Source of the DNA: Thauera sp. JM12B12 | GTDB taxonomy: Bacteria; Pseudomonadota; Gammaproteobacteria; Burkholderiales; Rhodocyclaceae | Length of the DNA stretch: 64,000 bases | Direction: 5' to 3' | NCBI RefSeq assembly: GCF_039614725.1 | Contig: NZ_CP154859.1 | Location: forward strand, 1,426,001-1,490,000 | Shown here: piece after piece, positions 41,744-52,104 of the stretch | How positions within the stretch are numbered: the first letter of the stretch is position 1 | Layout: each line of letters begins with the position of its first letter | Translations under genes and position numbers: made by a program | Notes under the pieces: generated by a model | Databases searched by the model: none | What the model was told of the DNA's origin: nothing | The model's input: the letters and a program-made list of their open reading frames with translations, nothing else

Positions 41744-43983
41744 TCGTCCGCGCCCATAGGAAGCCGTCCATGTCATCCGCCACCGCGAGGGGCCCGAGCG
41801 TCGGGATCGCGTATCGAATCGCGCTGCTTGCGTGGCTGGTTTCGCTGGCGACGCTGATCGTCTTTGTCCTGATCACGATTCCGCAACAGAAGCGGGTCTT
41901 CCAGAAGAACCTCGAGTCCAAGGCGCTGGGCGTGGTCGTATCGTTGCGCGATGTGGCAGCCGGGGCCGCGGTCAACGAGGACTTCGCCAGCCTCGTGACC
42001 GCCAGTCAGACGCTGCTCGACGGCGATCCGGATCTTGCCTTTCTGGTGATCAACAAGGACGACGGGTTCGCCCTCGTCACCCGCCGATCGGGATGGTCGG
42101 TCGAGCAGCGGATCGATTCGTACTGGCAGCCGGCCTTGCGCGTTGCGGCGGGGGCGATCACGACCGTGCCGACGCTCGGGCTGCGCAGCTTCCATTACGC
42201 CCATCCCTTCGACTACTCGGGCATCGAGTGGGGCTGGATCCATGTCGGGCTGTCGCTCGACGGCTATGACGAAAGCGTCGCCCTGCTTTATCGCAACACG
42301 GCGCTCGTCGGTCTGGGCTGCATCCTCCTCAGCCTGATCGGATCCCTGCTCTATGCCCGGCAGATGGTCAAGCCGCTGGCGCGCCTGCGCGAGGTGGTGC
42401 AGCAGATCGCGGCCGGCATGCTGTCGGTGCGTGCGGACGTCGTGCGCCGCGATGAGCTTGGCGACCTCGGGCAGTCGGTGAACCTCATGGCTGAGGCGCT
42501 GCGCCTGCGCGACCGCCAGCTCCAGGGCGCGTCGAGCGCCATCCAGGCGCTGCTGTCGGCGATGGATCCGGACGTCGGCATACCCCGTGCCCTGGAGATC
42601 ATCGGCGAGGCGTCGGACCAGGACCGGGTCTACTTCTTCGAGTTCGGGATGGACCCGGAATCGGGCGGCATGGTGGCCCACCAGCGCTACGAGTGGACGG
42701 CCAAGGGTATCGCCCCCCACCTGCGTGATCCGCGATTCGAGGTGATCAGGGTTGGACAGACGCTGCAGCCATGGCTGGACGAACTGCGGGCGAGCCGGCC
42801 TGTTGGCGGTATCACCCGCGACATGGCACCCAAGTTGCGCCAGCTGTTCGAGCCTCAGGGCATCCTGTCGGTGCTGATCCTGCCGGTGCGGGTGGCGGGC
42901 GAACTCCGCGGCTTCATCGGCTTCGACAACTGCCGCCTGCCCTATTCGTGGAGCGAGAACGAGACGGCGATCCTCGCGTCGTTGGCCGCCTCGATCGGCA
43001 CCGCGTTCGAGCGCCATCGCATCGAACAGGAGATCCTCGAGGCCAAGGCCACGCTCGAGCTGCGGGTGAGGGCGCGCACGCAGGAACTGCAGGACCAGGT
43101 CGAAGCCAAGGAACACGCGCTGTCCGAACTGGCAGAGGCGCAGGGAACGCTGGTCGAGCTGTCGCGCTCGGCCGGCATGGCCGAGGTGGCCACGGGCGTG
43201 CTGCACAACGTCGGCAACGTGCTGAACAGCGTCAATGTCTCCTGCAACCTGCTCATGGAGGGCCTGCGGGAGTCCCGCATAGGACAGGTCGCGCGGGTGG
43301 CCGAGCTGATGGCCGACCCGCCGGGTGGCATTGGCCGCTACCTGAGCGAGGATCCGCGTGGCCGGCAGATTCCGGCCTACCTCGCCGGCCTGGCGTCGGC
43401 GCTGGACGAGGAGCGCGCGCGCATGTTCGCCGAGACGCGGACGCTGCATGATCGTATCGACCACATCAAGGAGATCGTGGCGATGCAGCAGACCTACGGG
43501 CGGGTGATCGGCGTGCTGGAACTGCTGCCGCCCGCGCAGCTCATGGAGGACGCCCTCAAGCTCAACGCGGAAGCCGTTGCGCGTCATGGCATCGAGATCC
43601 AGCGCGAGTACGCGGCGGTCCCCGACATCCGGGTCGACAAGCACAAGGTGCTGCAGATCCTGCTCAACCTGATCAACAACGCCAAGCACGCCTGCGCCGA
43701 GCTTGCGCAGCCAGGACGCGTGATCACGCTGCGGATCGGGAGGAGTGCCGTGGGGCTGCTTCGCATGGAGGTCGCGGACAATGGCGTGGGCATCGATCCG
43801 GAGAATCTGAGGCGCGTGTTTCAGCACGGCTTCACGACGCGGCGGGATGGGCATGGCTTCGGCCTGCACAGCGGCGCCCTCGTCGCCCGGGAGCTTGGTG
43901 GTTCGCTGCATGCGGCCAGTCGCGGCGCCGGGATGGGTGCGACCTTCACCCTGGAGTTGCCTTTCAACACCGGAGAACAATGA
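41740..43983 (+). CDS. Membrane sensor histidine kinase (HAMP-GAF-like-HATPase)
   Basis: 747 aa. TM1 about 24-47, a periplasmic domain of about 140 residues, TM2 about 188-206 (ALVGLGCILLSLIGSLLYA), HAMP about 207-262 (VKPLARLREVVQQIAAGML), a GAF-like domain about 280-440, a coiled coil (LELRVRARTQELQDQVEAKE), then a variant H-box GVLHNVGNVLNSVNV with phospho-His489, and an HATPase domain with NLINNAKHA, DNGVGI, HGFTTRRDGHGFGLH and GMGATFTLELP. The periplasmic domain could contact the PhnD-like proteins, but this is inference. Overlaps the response regulator by ATGA at 43980. An alternative start is ATG 41770. Confidence 0.92.
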   Translation: MIVRAHRKPSMSSATARGPSVGIAYRIALLAWLVSLATLIVFVLITIPQQKRVFQKNLESKALGVVVSLRDVAAGAAVNEDFASLVTASQTLLDGDPDLAFLVINKDDGFALVTRRSGWSVEQRIDSYWQPALRVAAGAITTVPTLGLRSFHYAHPFDYSGIEWGWIHVGLSLDGYDESVALLYRNTALVGLGCILLSLIGSLLYARQMVKPLARLREVVQQIAAGMLSVRADVVRRDELGDLGQSVNLMAEALRLRDRQLQGASSAIQALLSAMDPDVGIPRALEIIGEASDQDRVYFFEFGMDPESGGMVAHQRYEWTAKGIAPHLRDPRFEVIRVGQTLQPWLDELRASRPVGGITRDMAPKLRQLFEPQGILSVLILPVRVAGELRGFIGFDNCRLPYSWSENETAILASLAASIGTAFERHRIEQEILEAKATLELRVRARTQELQDQVEAKEHALSELAEAQGTLVELSRSAGMAEVATGVLHNVGNVLNSVNVSCNLLMEGLRESRIGQVARVAELMADPPGGIGRYLSEDPRGRQIPAYLAGLASALDEERARMFAETRTLHDRIDHIKEIVAMQQTYGRVIGVLELLPPAQLMEDALKLNAEAVARHGIEIQREYAAVPDIRVDKHKVLQILLNLINNAKHACAELAQPGRVITLRIGRSAVGLLRMEVADNGVGIDPENLRRVFQHGFTTRRDGHGFGLHSGALVARELGGSLHAASRGAGMGATFTLELPFNTGEQ

Positions 43984-45839
43984 TGAATGACGGCCCGGAT
44001 GCCGGCGTCCACCGCATCCTGATCATCGACGACAACGCCTCTATCCATGAGGATTTCCGCAAGATCCTGCGCAAGCCGCTGGACCGCGCCGGAGACGGGC
44101 TCGCCGAGTTGGAGTCGGCGCTTTTCGGCGCGACCGCGAGCCCCGAGCCACGGCCCTCATATCTCATCGACTGCGCCTCGCAGGGTGAGGAGGGGCTCGA
44201 AATGGTGCGGGCGGCCTGTTCGGCGGGGCGCCCCTACGCTCTCGCATTCGTCGATGGGCGCATGCCGCCGGGATGGGATGGGGTCGAGACCATCCGCCAC
44301 ATCTGGAAGGTCGACCCCGAGATCCAGGTCGTGCTGTCCACCGCGTACGCGGACTATTCCTGGCAGGAGATCCAGCGTGAGCTCGGCAACACCGACAGCA
44401 TGCTCATTCTCAAGAAGCCCTTCGACAACGTCGAGGTCCTGCAGATCGCTCATACCCTTACGCGCAAGTGGGAGCTCAACCGGGAGGTCGAAGGCAGGTT
44501 GCATGCACTGGCTTTCTACGATCAGCTCACCGGACTCCCCAACCGCGCCTTGTTTCTCGATCGCTTCCGGCAGAGCCTCGCCAACGCCCGGCGCAGCGGG
44601 CTGGGGTTGGCTCTGCTGTTCATTGATCTCGACAATTTCAAGCGGATGAACGACTCCCTCGGGCACAGTTTCGGAGACAAGGTCCTGGTGGAGATCGCAC
44701 GCCGCCTCGAGGACTGCCTGCGCGCGACGGACACGGTGACGCTCGGCATGGCGTCGCGGCTCGGCGGCGACGAGTTCACCGTCCTCGTCCACGATCTGGA
44801 GCGGGACGAGCGCGTCGCCGGCGTGGCGCAGCGCATCTCGGCCGCGATATCGAAGCCGCTGGTCATCGGCGAACATCAGGTGATCATCACGCCCAGCATC
44901 GGGATTGCCGTCTTTCCGCAGGACGGCGAGGACACCGAGTCGCTGCTCAAGAATGCCGACCTGGCCATGTACCACGCCAAGCGGCTGGGCCCCAATGCAT
45001 TCGCCTTCTACCGTGAATCGATGAACGCGCTGGTGCTCAAGCGGCTCACGCTCGAGAACCTGCTCAGGCAGGCGATAGACCGCGGCGAGCTGTACCTGGT
45101 CTATCAGCCCCAGGTGGCTCTGGAGGGCGGGCGTTTGCGCGGCATGGAGGTTTTGCTGCGCTGGAACAGCCGGGAGCTCGGCCTGGTGCCGCCGCTCGAG
45201 TTCGTTCCCATTGCCGAGGAGTGTGGCCTCATCGTCCCGATCGGCGAGTGGGTGCTGCGGACGGCCTGCGCACAGGCGAAGGCGTGGCTCGACCGCGGCC
45301 TGGATCTGCGACGCATTGCCGTCAATGTGTCGATCAGGCAGTTCAGCCAGGCGGATTTCGTCGACACCTTGCGCCGCGTGCTGGCCGACACCGGGCTCCC
45401 GCCGGCGGCACTCGAGATCGAGATCACGGAGAGCTTCCTGGAGCGAGAGGCCGATGAGGTTGCGGAGAAGCTCGCGCAGATCAGGGCGTTGACGGTGAGC
45501 GTCGCGGTGGACGATTTCGGCCAGGGTTATTCAAGTCTGGGCCGCCTGAAAAAGATGCCCATCGACTGCCTGAAGATCGATCGCTCCTTCGTCTGCGGGA
45601 TCGATCGCAGCGCGGGCGACAGGACCATCATCGACGCGATCATCGCGATGGCGGCGGGCCTGAACCTGGCCACGATCGCCGAGGGCGTGGAGACGGCCGA
45701 GCAGGCGGCGTACCTCCGCGAACAGCATTGCCAGGATGCGCAGGGTTATCTCTTCAGCCGTCCGCTGCCCGCGAGGCAGGCCGAAGCGCTCCTGGAGCAC
45801 CTGATGGGCATCGTTTCTGCGCCTCCGTGCGGCAGCTGA
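43980..45839 (+). CDS. Response regulator with GGDEF and EAL domains
   Basis: 619 aa. REC domain: Asp17/Asp18 (LIIDDNASIHEDF), phospho-acceptor Asp92 (FVDGRMPPGWDG) and the Lys in LILKKPFD; about 30 extra residues lie between the acidic pair and Asp92. GGDEF domain with intact RLGGDEF near residue 262. EAL domain with EVL in place of EAL (GMEVLLRW) but other catalytic segments kept: NVSIRQF, EIEITES, DDFGQGYSSL, KIDRSF, IAEGVET, AQGYLFSRP. Both synthesis and breakdown of c-di-GMP look chemically possible. Output of the upstream kinase by operon logic. Confidence 0.94.
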   Translation: MMNDGPDAGVHRILIIDDNASIHEDFRKILRKPLDRAGDGLAELESALFGATASPEPRPSYLIDCASQGEEGLEMVRAACSAGRPYALAFVDGRMPPGWDGVETIRHIWKVDPEIQVVLSTAYADYSWQEIQRELGNTDSMLILKKPFDNVEVLQIAHTLTRKWELNREVEGRLHALAFYDQLTGLPNRALFLDRFRQSLANARRSGLGLALLFIDLDNFKRMNDSLGHSFGDKVLVEIARRLEDCLRATDTVTLGMASRLGGDEFTVLVHDLERDERVAGVAQRISAAISKPLVIGEHQVIITPSIGIAVFPQDGEDTESLLKNADLAMYHAKRLGPNAFAFYRESMNALVLKRLTLENLLRQAIDRGELYLVYQPQVALEGGRLRGMEVLLRWNSRELGLVPPLEFVPIAEECGLIVPIGEWVLRTACAQAKAWLDRGLDLRRIAVNVSIRQFSQADFVDTLRRVLADTGLPPAALEIEITESFLEREADEVAEKLAQIRALTVSVAVDDFGQGYSSLGRLKKMPIDCLKIDRSFVCGIDRSAGDRTIIDAIIAMAAGLNLATIAEGVETAEQAAYLREQHCQDAQGYLFSRPLPARQAEALLEHLMGIVSAPPCGS

Positions 45840-45965
45840 CGAGGCGCTGGTGCTCGGCGCGAGAATCGGCTACATTGGACAACATACGCTACGGTATGGA
45901 TATGCGGGGCCGGTCCTGCATGGCCGTCCCTGCGTCTCGTCCAACCAGGTAGGAGAGCAAGCAAG

Positions 45966-46823
45966 ATGAGTATCAGCAAGATCGGTGTGGTGGGTGCGGG
46001 CACCATGGGCAACGGGATCGCGCAGGCGCTGGCGGTTGCTGGCCGCGACGTGGTGATGATGGACGTCAGTGAGGCGCAGTTGAAGCGCGGCCTCGACACG
46101 ATCAATGCCAGCCTCGATCGGCTCATCAAGAAGGAGAAGATGAGTGCCGAGCAGAAGGCGACCGCCATGGCGCACATCGCCACCGTGACCACCGTTTCCG
46201 GGCTGGCCGATTGCGATCTGGTGATCGAGGCCGCGACCGAGAACGTCGATCTCAAGCTGCGCATCTTTGCCGACCTCGACAAGACGCTCAAACCCGAAGC
46301 GATCCTCGCCAGCAACACTTCGTCGATCTCGATCACGCGCCTGGCGGCGGCGACCCAGCGGCCGGGGCAGGTGATCGGCATGCATTTCTTCAACCCGGTG
46401 CCGCTGATGGCACTGGTCGAGCTGATCAACGGCCTGCAGACCTCCGCCGGGACCTATGCGGAGGTGGAGGCGCTCGCGAAGTCGATCGGCAAGACGCCGA
46501 TCAAGGTCAAGAACAGTCCGGGCTTCGTGGTCAACCGCATGCTGTGCCCGATGATCAACGAGGCGGTGTTCGCGCTTGGCGAAGGGCTGGCCACCGCGGC
46601 GGAGATCGACGAGGCGATGAAGCTCGGCTGCAATCACCCGATCGGCCCGCTCGCACTCTGCGACCTGATCGGCCTCGATGTCGAACTGGCGGTGATGCAG
46701 GTTCTGTACGAAGGCACCAAGGATCCGAAGTACCGTCCTGCACCCTTGCTGGTGGAGATGCTGGAGGCGGGCTACCTTGGCCGCAAGAGCGGCAAGGGCT
46801 TCTTCGAATACCCGGCGAAGTGA
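45966..46823 (+). CDS. 3-hydroxybutyryl-CoA dehydrogenase
   Basis: 285 aa, normal length. Rossmann motif VGAGTMGNGIAQALA, EAATENVDLK, the catalytic region ASNTSSISIT and GMHFFNPVPLM (His), and the C-terminal domain start NSPGFVVNRML. Oxidises (S)-3-hydroxybutyryl-CoA to acetoacetyl-CoA with NAD. It could feed the PHA pool or take part in aromatic or fatty-acid catabolism. Purine-rich AGGAGAGCAAGCAAG precedes the ATG. Monocistronic; convergent with rho. Confidence 0.95.
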   Translation: MSISKIGVVGAGTMGNGIAQALAVAGRDVVMMDVSEAQLKRGLDTINASLDRLIKKEKMSAEQKATAMAHIATVTTVSGLADCDLVIEAATENVDLKLRIFADLDKTLKPEAILASNTSSISITRLAAATQRPGQVIGMHFFNPVPLMALVELINGLQTSAGTYAEVEALAKSIGKTPIKVKNSPGFVVNRMLCPMINEAVFALGEGLATAAEIDEAMKLGCNHPIGPLALCDLIGLDVELAVMQVLYEGTKDPKYRPAPLLVEMLEAGYLGRKSGKGFFEYPAK

Positions 46824-46870
46824 GTCCGCGCTGACGCCCGCCCGCGCTCGGGTGGGCGGGCCCAGACGTG

Positions 46871-46898
46871 AGAACGCCACCTCGAGGGTGGCGTTCTT
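46871..46898. terminator. Inverted repeat between hbd-type gene and rho
   Basis: Eleven-pair stem AGAACGCCACC/GGTGGCGTTCT (46871-46881 with 46887-46897), five-base loop. The T-tracts are poor on both sides, so termination efficiency is uncertain, though the position between convergent genes fits. Confidence 0.6.
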
Positions 46899-46919
46899 GC
46901 TTCCCGGTCGGGGCGGTGA

Positions 46920-48357
<1,438 letters not shown>

Positions 48358-48374
<17 letters not shown>

Positions 48375-48684
48375 TGAAGGCGGTCAGTTGAGATTTGGAA
48401 AGGGCGCCCACTTTGGTCGCCTCGACGTTGCCACCCTTGAACAGCATCAACGTCGGGATGCCGCGGATGCCGTACTTGGCCGGGGTTTCCTGGTTGTCGT
48501 CGATGTTGAGCTTGGCGACCTTGAGCTTGCCGGCGTAGTCCTTGGCGACGTCGTCAAGGATCGGGGCGATCATCTTGCACGGGCCGCACCATTCGGCCCA
48601 GTAGTCGACCAGCACCGGGGTCTGGGACTGCAGCACTTCAGCTTCGAAGTTGCTGTCGGTCACATAGTGAATATGCTCGCTCAT
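48358..48684 (-). CDS. trxA: Thioredoxin
   Basis: 108 aa. Active site WCGPC ([14 protein letters not shown]), cis-Pro in [11 protein letters not shown]. Cytoplasmic disulfide reductase reduced by thioredoxin reductase. GAGGA lies just before ATG 48684. The trxA-rho order is common in beta- and gammaproteobacteria. Confidence 0.97.
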
Positions 48685-49016
48685 GATTCCTCACATAAGG
48701 GCTAGCGGGTATAGACGAAAGTCGGTGACTTCGTTGCCTGGTATTGCATGAGAGGGGAGGGGATGTGCCCGAAAACGCGCCGCGGAGGAGGGTGCCTGCG
48801 GCAGATCCGGGTTTTCCGGCGGAAGGAGAGTTCTTCCGTGAAGAAATTTTGACGAAACTTATGCGAAGCACCGGCTTGCGTCAAGGGAATCCGCTGCGGT
48901 TTTCCGCGCGTCACGCCCTGACGTGGCAAAAACGCCAAGGACTGGACTATATTCTGGCTTTCCCGACGCCGGCCGCCAGAGCCGGCTCGCACCCCCAAAG
49001 ACCATGGAGAGCCGCA
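48685..49016. other. Divergent intergenic region between trxA and fdxA
   Basis: 332 bases with no gene I can support. A possible minus-strand -10 (TATACC, 48708-48713) faces trxA. On the plus strand TATATT at 48948-48953, with a weak TGGCAA 18 bases upstream, is a candidate fdxA promoter giving a leader of about 60 bases. The fdxA frame is open back to 48744, but the extra sequence does not resemble ferredoxin. Confidence 0.45.
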
Positions 49017-49340
49017 ATGACCTATGTCGTTACCGAGAGCTGCATTCGCTGCAAGTACACCGATTGCGTGGATGTCTGTCCGGTCGACTGTTTCCGCGAG
49101 GGACCCAACTTCCTCGTGATCGACCCGGAGGAGTGCATCGACTGCACCCTGTGCGTGGCCGAGTGTCCGGTCGAGGCGATTTTCGCCGAGGATGACGTGC
49201 CGCAGGACCAGCAGCATTTCATCGCCCTCAACGCCGAGCTCGCAAAGGGCTGGAAACCCATCGTCGAACGCAAGGATCCGTTGCCCGACGCAGAGGAGTG
49301 GGCCAAGGTGAAGAGCAAGCTCGACCAGCTCAAGCGCTGA
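49017..49340 (+). CDS. fdxA: Seven-iron ferredoxin FdxA
   Basis: 107 aa. Cluster ligands [17 protein letters not shown] and [12 protein letters not shown] give one [3Fe-4S] and one [4Fe-4S] cluster, as in Azotobacter FdI, with the same 40-residue C-terminal extension (AELAKGW...DPLPDAEEW). Low-potential electron carrier of the cytoplasm; partner not known. ATG 49017 has GGAGAG upstream. Confidence 0.95.
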   Translation: MTYVVTESCIRCKYTDCVDVCPVDCFREGPNFLVIDPEECIDCTLCVAECPVEAIFAEDDVPQDQQHFIALNAELAKGWKPIVERKDPLPDAEEWAKVKSKLDQLKR

Positions 49341-49440
49341 GGTCGCAGGCCCTGCCCGCGACCCGCTTTGCGGCCTCCGGGCGATGCACTAAGATGGCGC
49401 CTGACCTCAACATTCATAACGACCGGGTACGGAGATCGAC

Positions 49441-49893
49441 ATGCTGGTGAGCGAGATTCTCGCGATCAAGGGCAAGGTGCTGTTCACCATTGCGCCCAAC
49501 AGGAGCATCGCGGAGGCCGTCGAGATCATGAACGAGCAGGACGTCGGCTCGCTGGTCGTTTTTTCCCGTGGCGCGATGGTGGGCATGCTGACGTTCCGCC
49601 AGGTCTTGCAGGCGGTGCAGAAGGGCGGGGCTGACTGGCAGGCGCTCACCGTCGAGGAGACGATGCTGCGCGAACCGCTCACCGCATCGCCGACGATGGA
49701 AATGGACGAGCTGCGTCGCCTGATGGTCGAGCATCACCAGCGGTACCTCCCGGTCATGGAGGATCACACCCTGCTCGGCGTGGTGAGCTTTCATGACGTC
49801 GCCAAGGCGGTGCTCGAGGAGCAGAGCTTCGAGAACCGCATGCTGAAGAACTACATCCGCAACTGGCCGGCGAGCGAGGACGAGGCGCAGTAG
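49441..49893 (+). CDS. CBS-domain pair protein
   Basis: 150 aa made almost only of two CBS motifs: residues about 1-60 ([20 protein letters not shown]) and 70-135 ([20 protein letters not shown], then [13 protein letters not shown]). Such pairs bind adenine nucleotides and regulate partner proteins. The partner is not evident. ATG 49441 starts a typical MLVSEIL end. It lies about 200 bases before the acyl-CoA ligase gene. Confidence 0.9.
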   Translation: MLVSEILAIKGKVLFTIAPNRSIAEAVEIMNEQDVGSLVVFSRGAMVGMLTFRQVLQAVQKGGADWQALTVEETMLREPLTASPTMEMDELRRLMVEHHQRYLPVMEDHTLLGVVSFHDVAKAVLEEQSFENRMLKNYIRNWPASEDEAQ

Positions 49894-50101
49894 CCGGATA
49901 CCGAACGCGGTACGCGGCGGAGCACGTCCGCCGCACCTCCATGGACGGGGGAGCCCGTCCGCTCGACACCCTCGAACAAGAAACGGGTGCGATCACGTTG
50001 GAATGAGCGCCAGGCTCTTGGGTCTGGCCGACGCCTTGGGAGGGCGGAGCCGGGCGACCTTTGGGTCGCCGGCGGTATTTCCAGCAACAGGAGGAGAGGA
50101 C

Positions 50102-51763
50102 GTGGAAAAAATCTGGCTGAAAAGCTACCCCCAGGGCATCCCCGCGGAAATCGACGTCGATGAGTTCCGCTCCCTCGGGGACGTGTTCGAGCGCAGCGCG
50201 CGACGCTTCGCGGCGCAAAGCGCCTACATCTGCATGGGAAAGGCGATCTCCTACGCCGAACTCGATGCGCTGAGCGCGCGCTTTGGCGCGTTCCTCCAGA
50301 GCGACCTGAAGCTGCCGCGCGGCACGCGCGTGGCGCTGATGATGCCCAACGTGCTGCAGTATCCGATCGCCCTTTTCGGCGCGTTGCGGGCGGGCTATAC
50401 GGTCGTAAACGTCAATCCGCTCTATACCGCGCGCGAGCTCGAGCATCAGCTTCGGGATGCCGGGGCCGAGGCGATCGTCATCCTCGAGAACTTCGCGCAC
50501 ACGCTCGGGCAGGTGCGCGGGCAGGTGCCGGTGCGCCACGTCATCGTCACCAGCCTGGGCGAGATGCTCGGCTTTCCGAAAGGGGCGGTGGTCAATTTCG
50601 TCGTCCGCCGGATACGCAAGCTGGTGCCCGAGTGGTCGCTCGACGGCCATCTTTCCTTCACCGAAGCGCTCAAGCGCGGCGCGGCTCACGCCCTGCAGCC
50701 GGTGGAGGTGGGGCACGACGACATCGCCTTCCTTCAGTACACGGGTGGCACGACAGGCGTGGCCAAGGGCGCGATCCTGACCCACCGCAACATCATCGCC
50801 AACCTCCAGCAGGCCCACGCCTGGATCGCGCCGCACGTCCGCGACGGTCGTGAGATCATCATCACCGCGCTACCGCTTTATCATATCTTCTCGCTCACCG
50901 CGAACTGCCTGACCTTCCTCAAGATCGGCGCGGCGAACGTGCTGATTCCCAACCCGCGCGACATTCCCGGCTTCGTCAAGGAACTGGCCAGGCACAGATT
51001 CACGGCGATTACCGGGGTCAACACCCTGTTCAACGCGCTGGTGAACAGCGAAGCGTTCGCGCAGCTGGACTTTTCCTCGCTGCGGGTGGCGCTCGGCGGC
51101 GGGATGGCGGTCCAGCAGGCAGTCGCGGAGAAGTGGAAGACGATCACCGGTGTGCAACTGGTTGAGGCATACGGTCTTACCGAGACCTCGCCGGCGGTCA
51201 CCATCAATCCGCTCGACCTCAAGGGCTTCAACCATGCGATCGGACTCCCGGTGCCATCCACGGAGATCAGCATCCGCGACGACGAGGGCAACGAGCAGCC
51301 GATCGGGCAGCGCGGCGAGCTGTGCGTGCGCGGGCCGCAGGTGACGCCCGGCTACTGGCAGCGCGCGGAGGAGACCGCGCGCGCGTTCACGCCGGACGGG
51401 TTTCTGCGCACCGGGGACATCGCGGTCATCGACGAGATGGGCTTCGTCCGGCTGGTCGATCGCAAGAAGGACATGATTCTGGTGTCCGGCTTCAATGTTT
51501 ACCCGAATGAGGTCGAGGACGTGGTCGCCAGTCATCCGGGGGTGCTCGAGGTCGCTGCGATCGGGGTGCCCGACGAGCGCAGCGGCGAGGCGGTGAAGAT
51601 CTTCGTCGTGCGCAAGGATCGCTCGCTCACCGCCGAGGCGCTGACGGCCTACTGCCGCGAGAACCTGACCGGCTACAAGGTTCCTCATCACATCGAGTTC
51701 CGCGATGAACTGCCCAAGAGCAACGTCGGCAAGATCCTGCGGCGGGAGTTGCGCGCGGGCTGA
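50102..51763 (+). CDS. fadD: Long-chain fatty-acid CoA ligase
   Basis: 553 aa from GTG 50102, chosen for the AGGAGGAGAG site directly upstream (a longer frame from 50003 lacks one). Adenylate-forming enzyme: P-loop [35 protein letters not shown], and [20 protein letters not shown] with the hinge; catalytic Lys in [11 protein letters not shown]. Activates fatty acids to acyl-CoA for degradation. Strong resemblance to FadD. No operon partner downstream before the ilv leader. Confidence 0.93.
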   Translation: MEKIWLKSYPQGIPAEIDVDEFRSLGDVFERSARRFAAQSAYICMGKAISYAELDALSARFGAFLQSDLKLPRGTRVALMMPNVLQYPIALFGALRAGYTVVNVNPLYTARELEHQLRDAGAEAIVILENFAHTLGQVRGQVPVRHVIVTSLGEMLGFPKGAVVNFVVRRIRKLVPEWSLDGHLSFTEALKRGAAHALQPVEVGHDDIAFLQYTGGTTGVAKGAILTHRNIIANLQQAHAWIAPHVRDGREIIITALPLYHIFSLTANCLTFLKIGAANVLIPNPRDIPGFVKELARHRFTAITGVNTLFNALVNSEAFAQLDFSSLRVALGGGMAVQQAVAEKWKTITGVQLVEAYGLTETSPAVTINPLDLKGFNHAIGLPVPSTEISIRDDEGNEQPIGQRGELCVRGPQVTPGYWQRAEETARAFTPDGFLRTGDIAVIDEMGFVRLVDRKKDMILVSGFNVYPNEVEDVVASHPGVLEVAAIGVPDERSGEAVKIFVVRKDRSLTAEALTAYCRENLTGYKVPHHIEFRDELPKSNVGKILRRELRAG

Positions 51764-51835
51764 GCCTTGCCGGTCGAGGAAGGTGCGGCGTCGGGTCGCT
51801 CGAATTGCAGGGGCGGCATTTCCCCGAAAAGATTC

Positions 51836-51865
51836 TTGTGCATCGCACCGCTTCGTGATTACACT
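51836..51865 (+). promoter_or_regulatory. Candidate promoter of the ilvBN leader
   Basis: TTGTGC (51836-51841), 18-base spacer, TACACT (51860-51865), 41 bases before the leader-peptide ATG. Both boxes are imperfect. Confidence 0.4.
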
Positions 51866-51905
51866 GCCGGTCACGTTTCATACCTTCTCGACGAAAACGC
51901 ATTTC

Positions 51906-51986
51906 ATGTCCCGTCCCGCAAGCTTCGCCTTCGTGTCCGCGGTAACCGTAGTACGCGTAGTTGGCGTAGGCACGCGCGCGTCGTAA
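51906..51986 (+). CDS. Valine-rich leader peptide of ilvBN (IvbL-like)
   Basis: 26 aa: MSRPASFAFVSAVTVVRVV then GVGTRAS and TAA. Seven of 26 residues are Val, six of them within residues 13-21 plus Val10. The core AVTVVRVVGVG resembles the VVVVRVVVVVG core of E. coli IvbL, which precedes ilvBN there. A strong terminator lies 31 bases after the stop. This is the textbook arrangement for attenuation by Val-tRNA supply: ribosome stalling at scarce valine would block terminator formation. Confidence 0.8.
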   Translation: MSRPASFAFVSAVTVVRVVGVGTRAS

Positions 51987-52017
51987 CGGGACAAGAAGCA
52001 CTCGAGCACAAGATCTC

Positions 52018-52052
52018 AAACCCCCGTCGGCGCGCAAGCCCGACGGGGGTTT
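52018..52052 (+). terminator. ilvBN attenuator (rho-independent terminator in leader)
   Basis: Stem CCCCCGTCGG/CCGACGGGGG (52021-52030 with 52040-52049) extended by AAA/TTT; loop of nine bases. It lies between the leader peptide stop and the ilvB ATG at 52105, with no gene it could otherwise terminate on this strand. Confidence 0.85.
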
Positions 52053-52104
52053 TGCTTTTGCGCCCGCCGGTCTTGCCGCCGAACCTTCAAGCAAGGAGAC
52101 CAAC

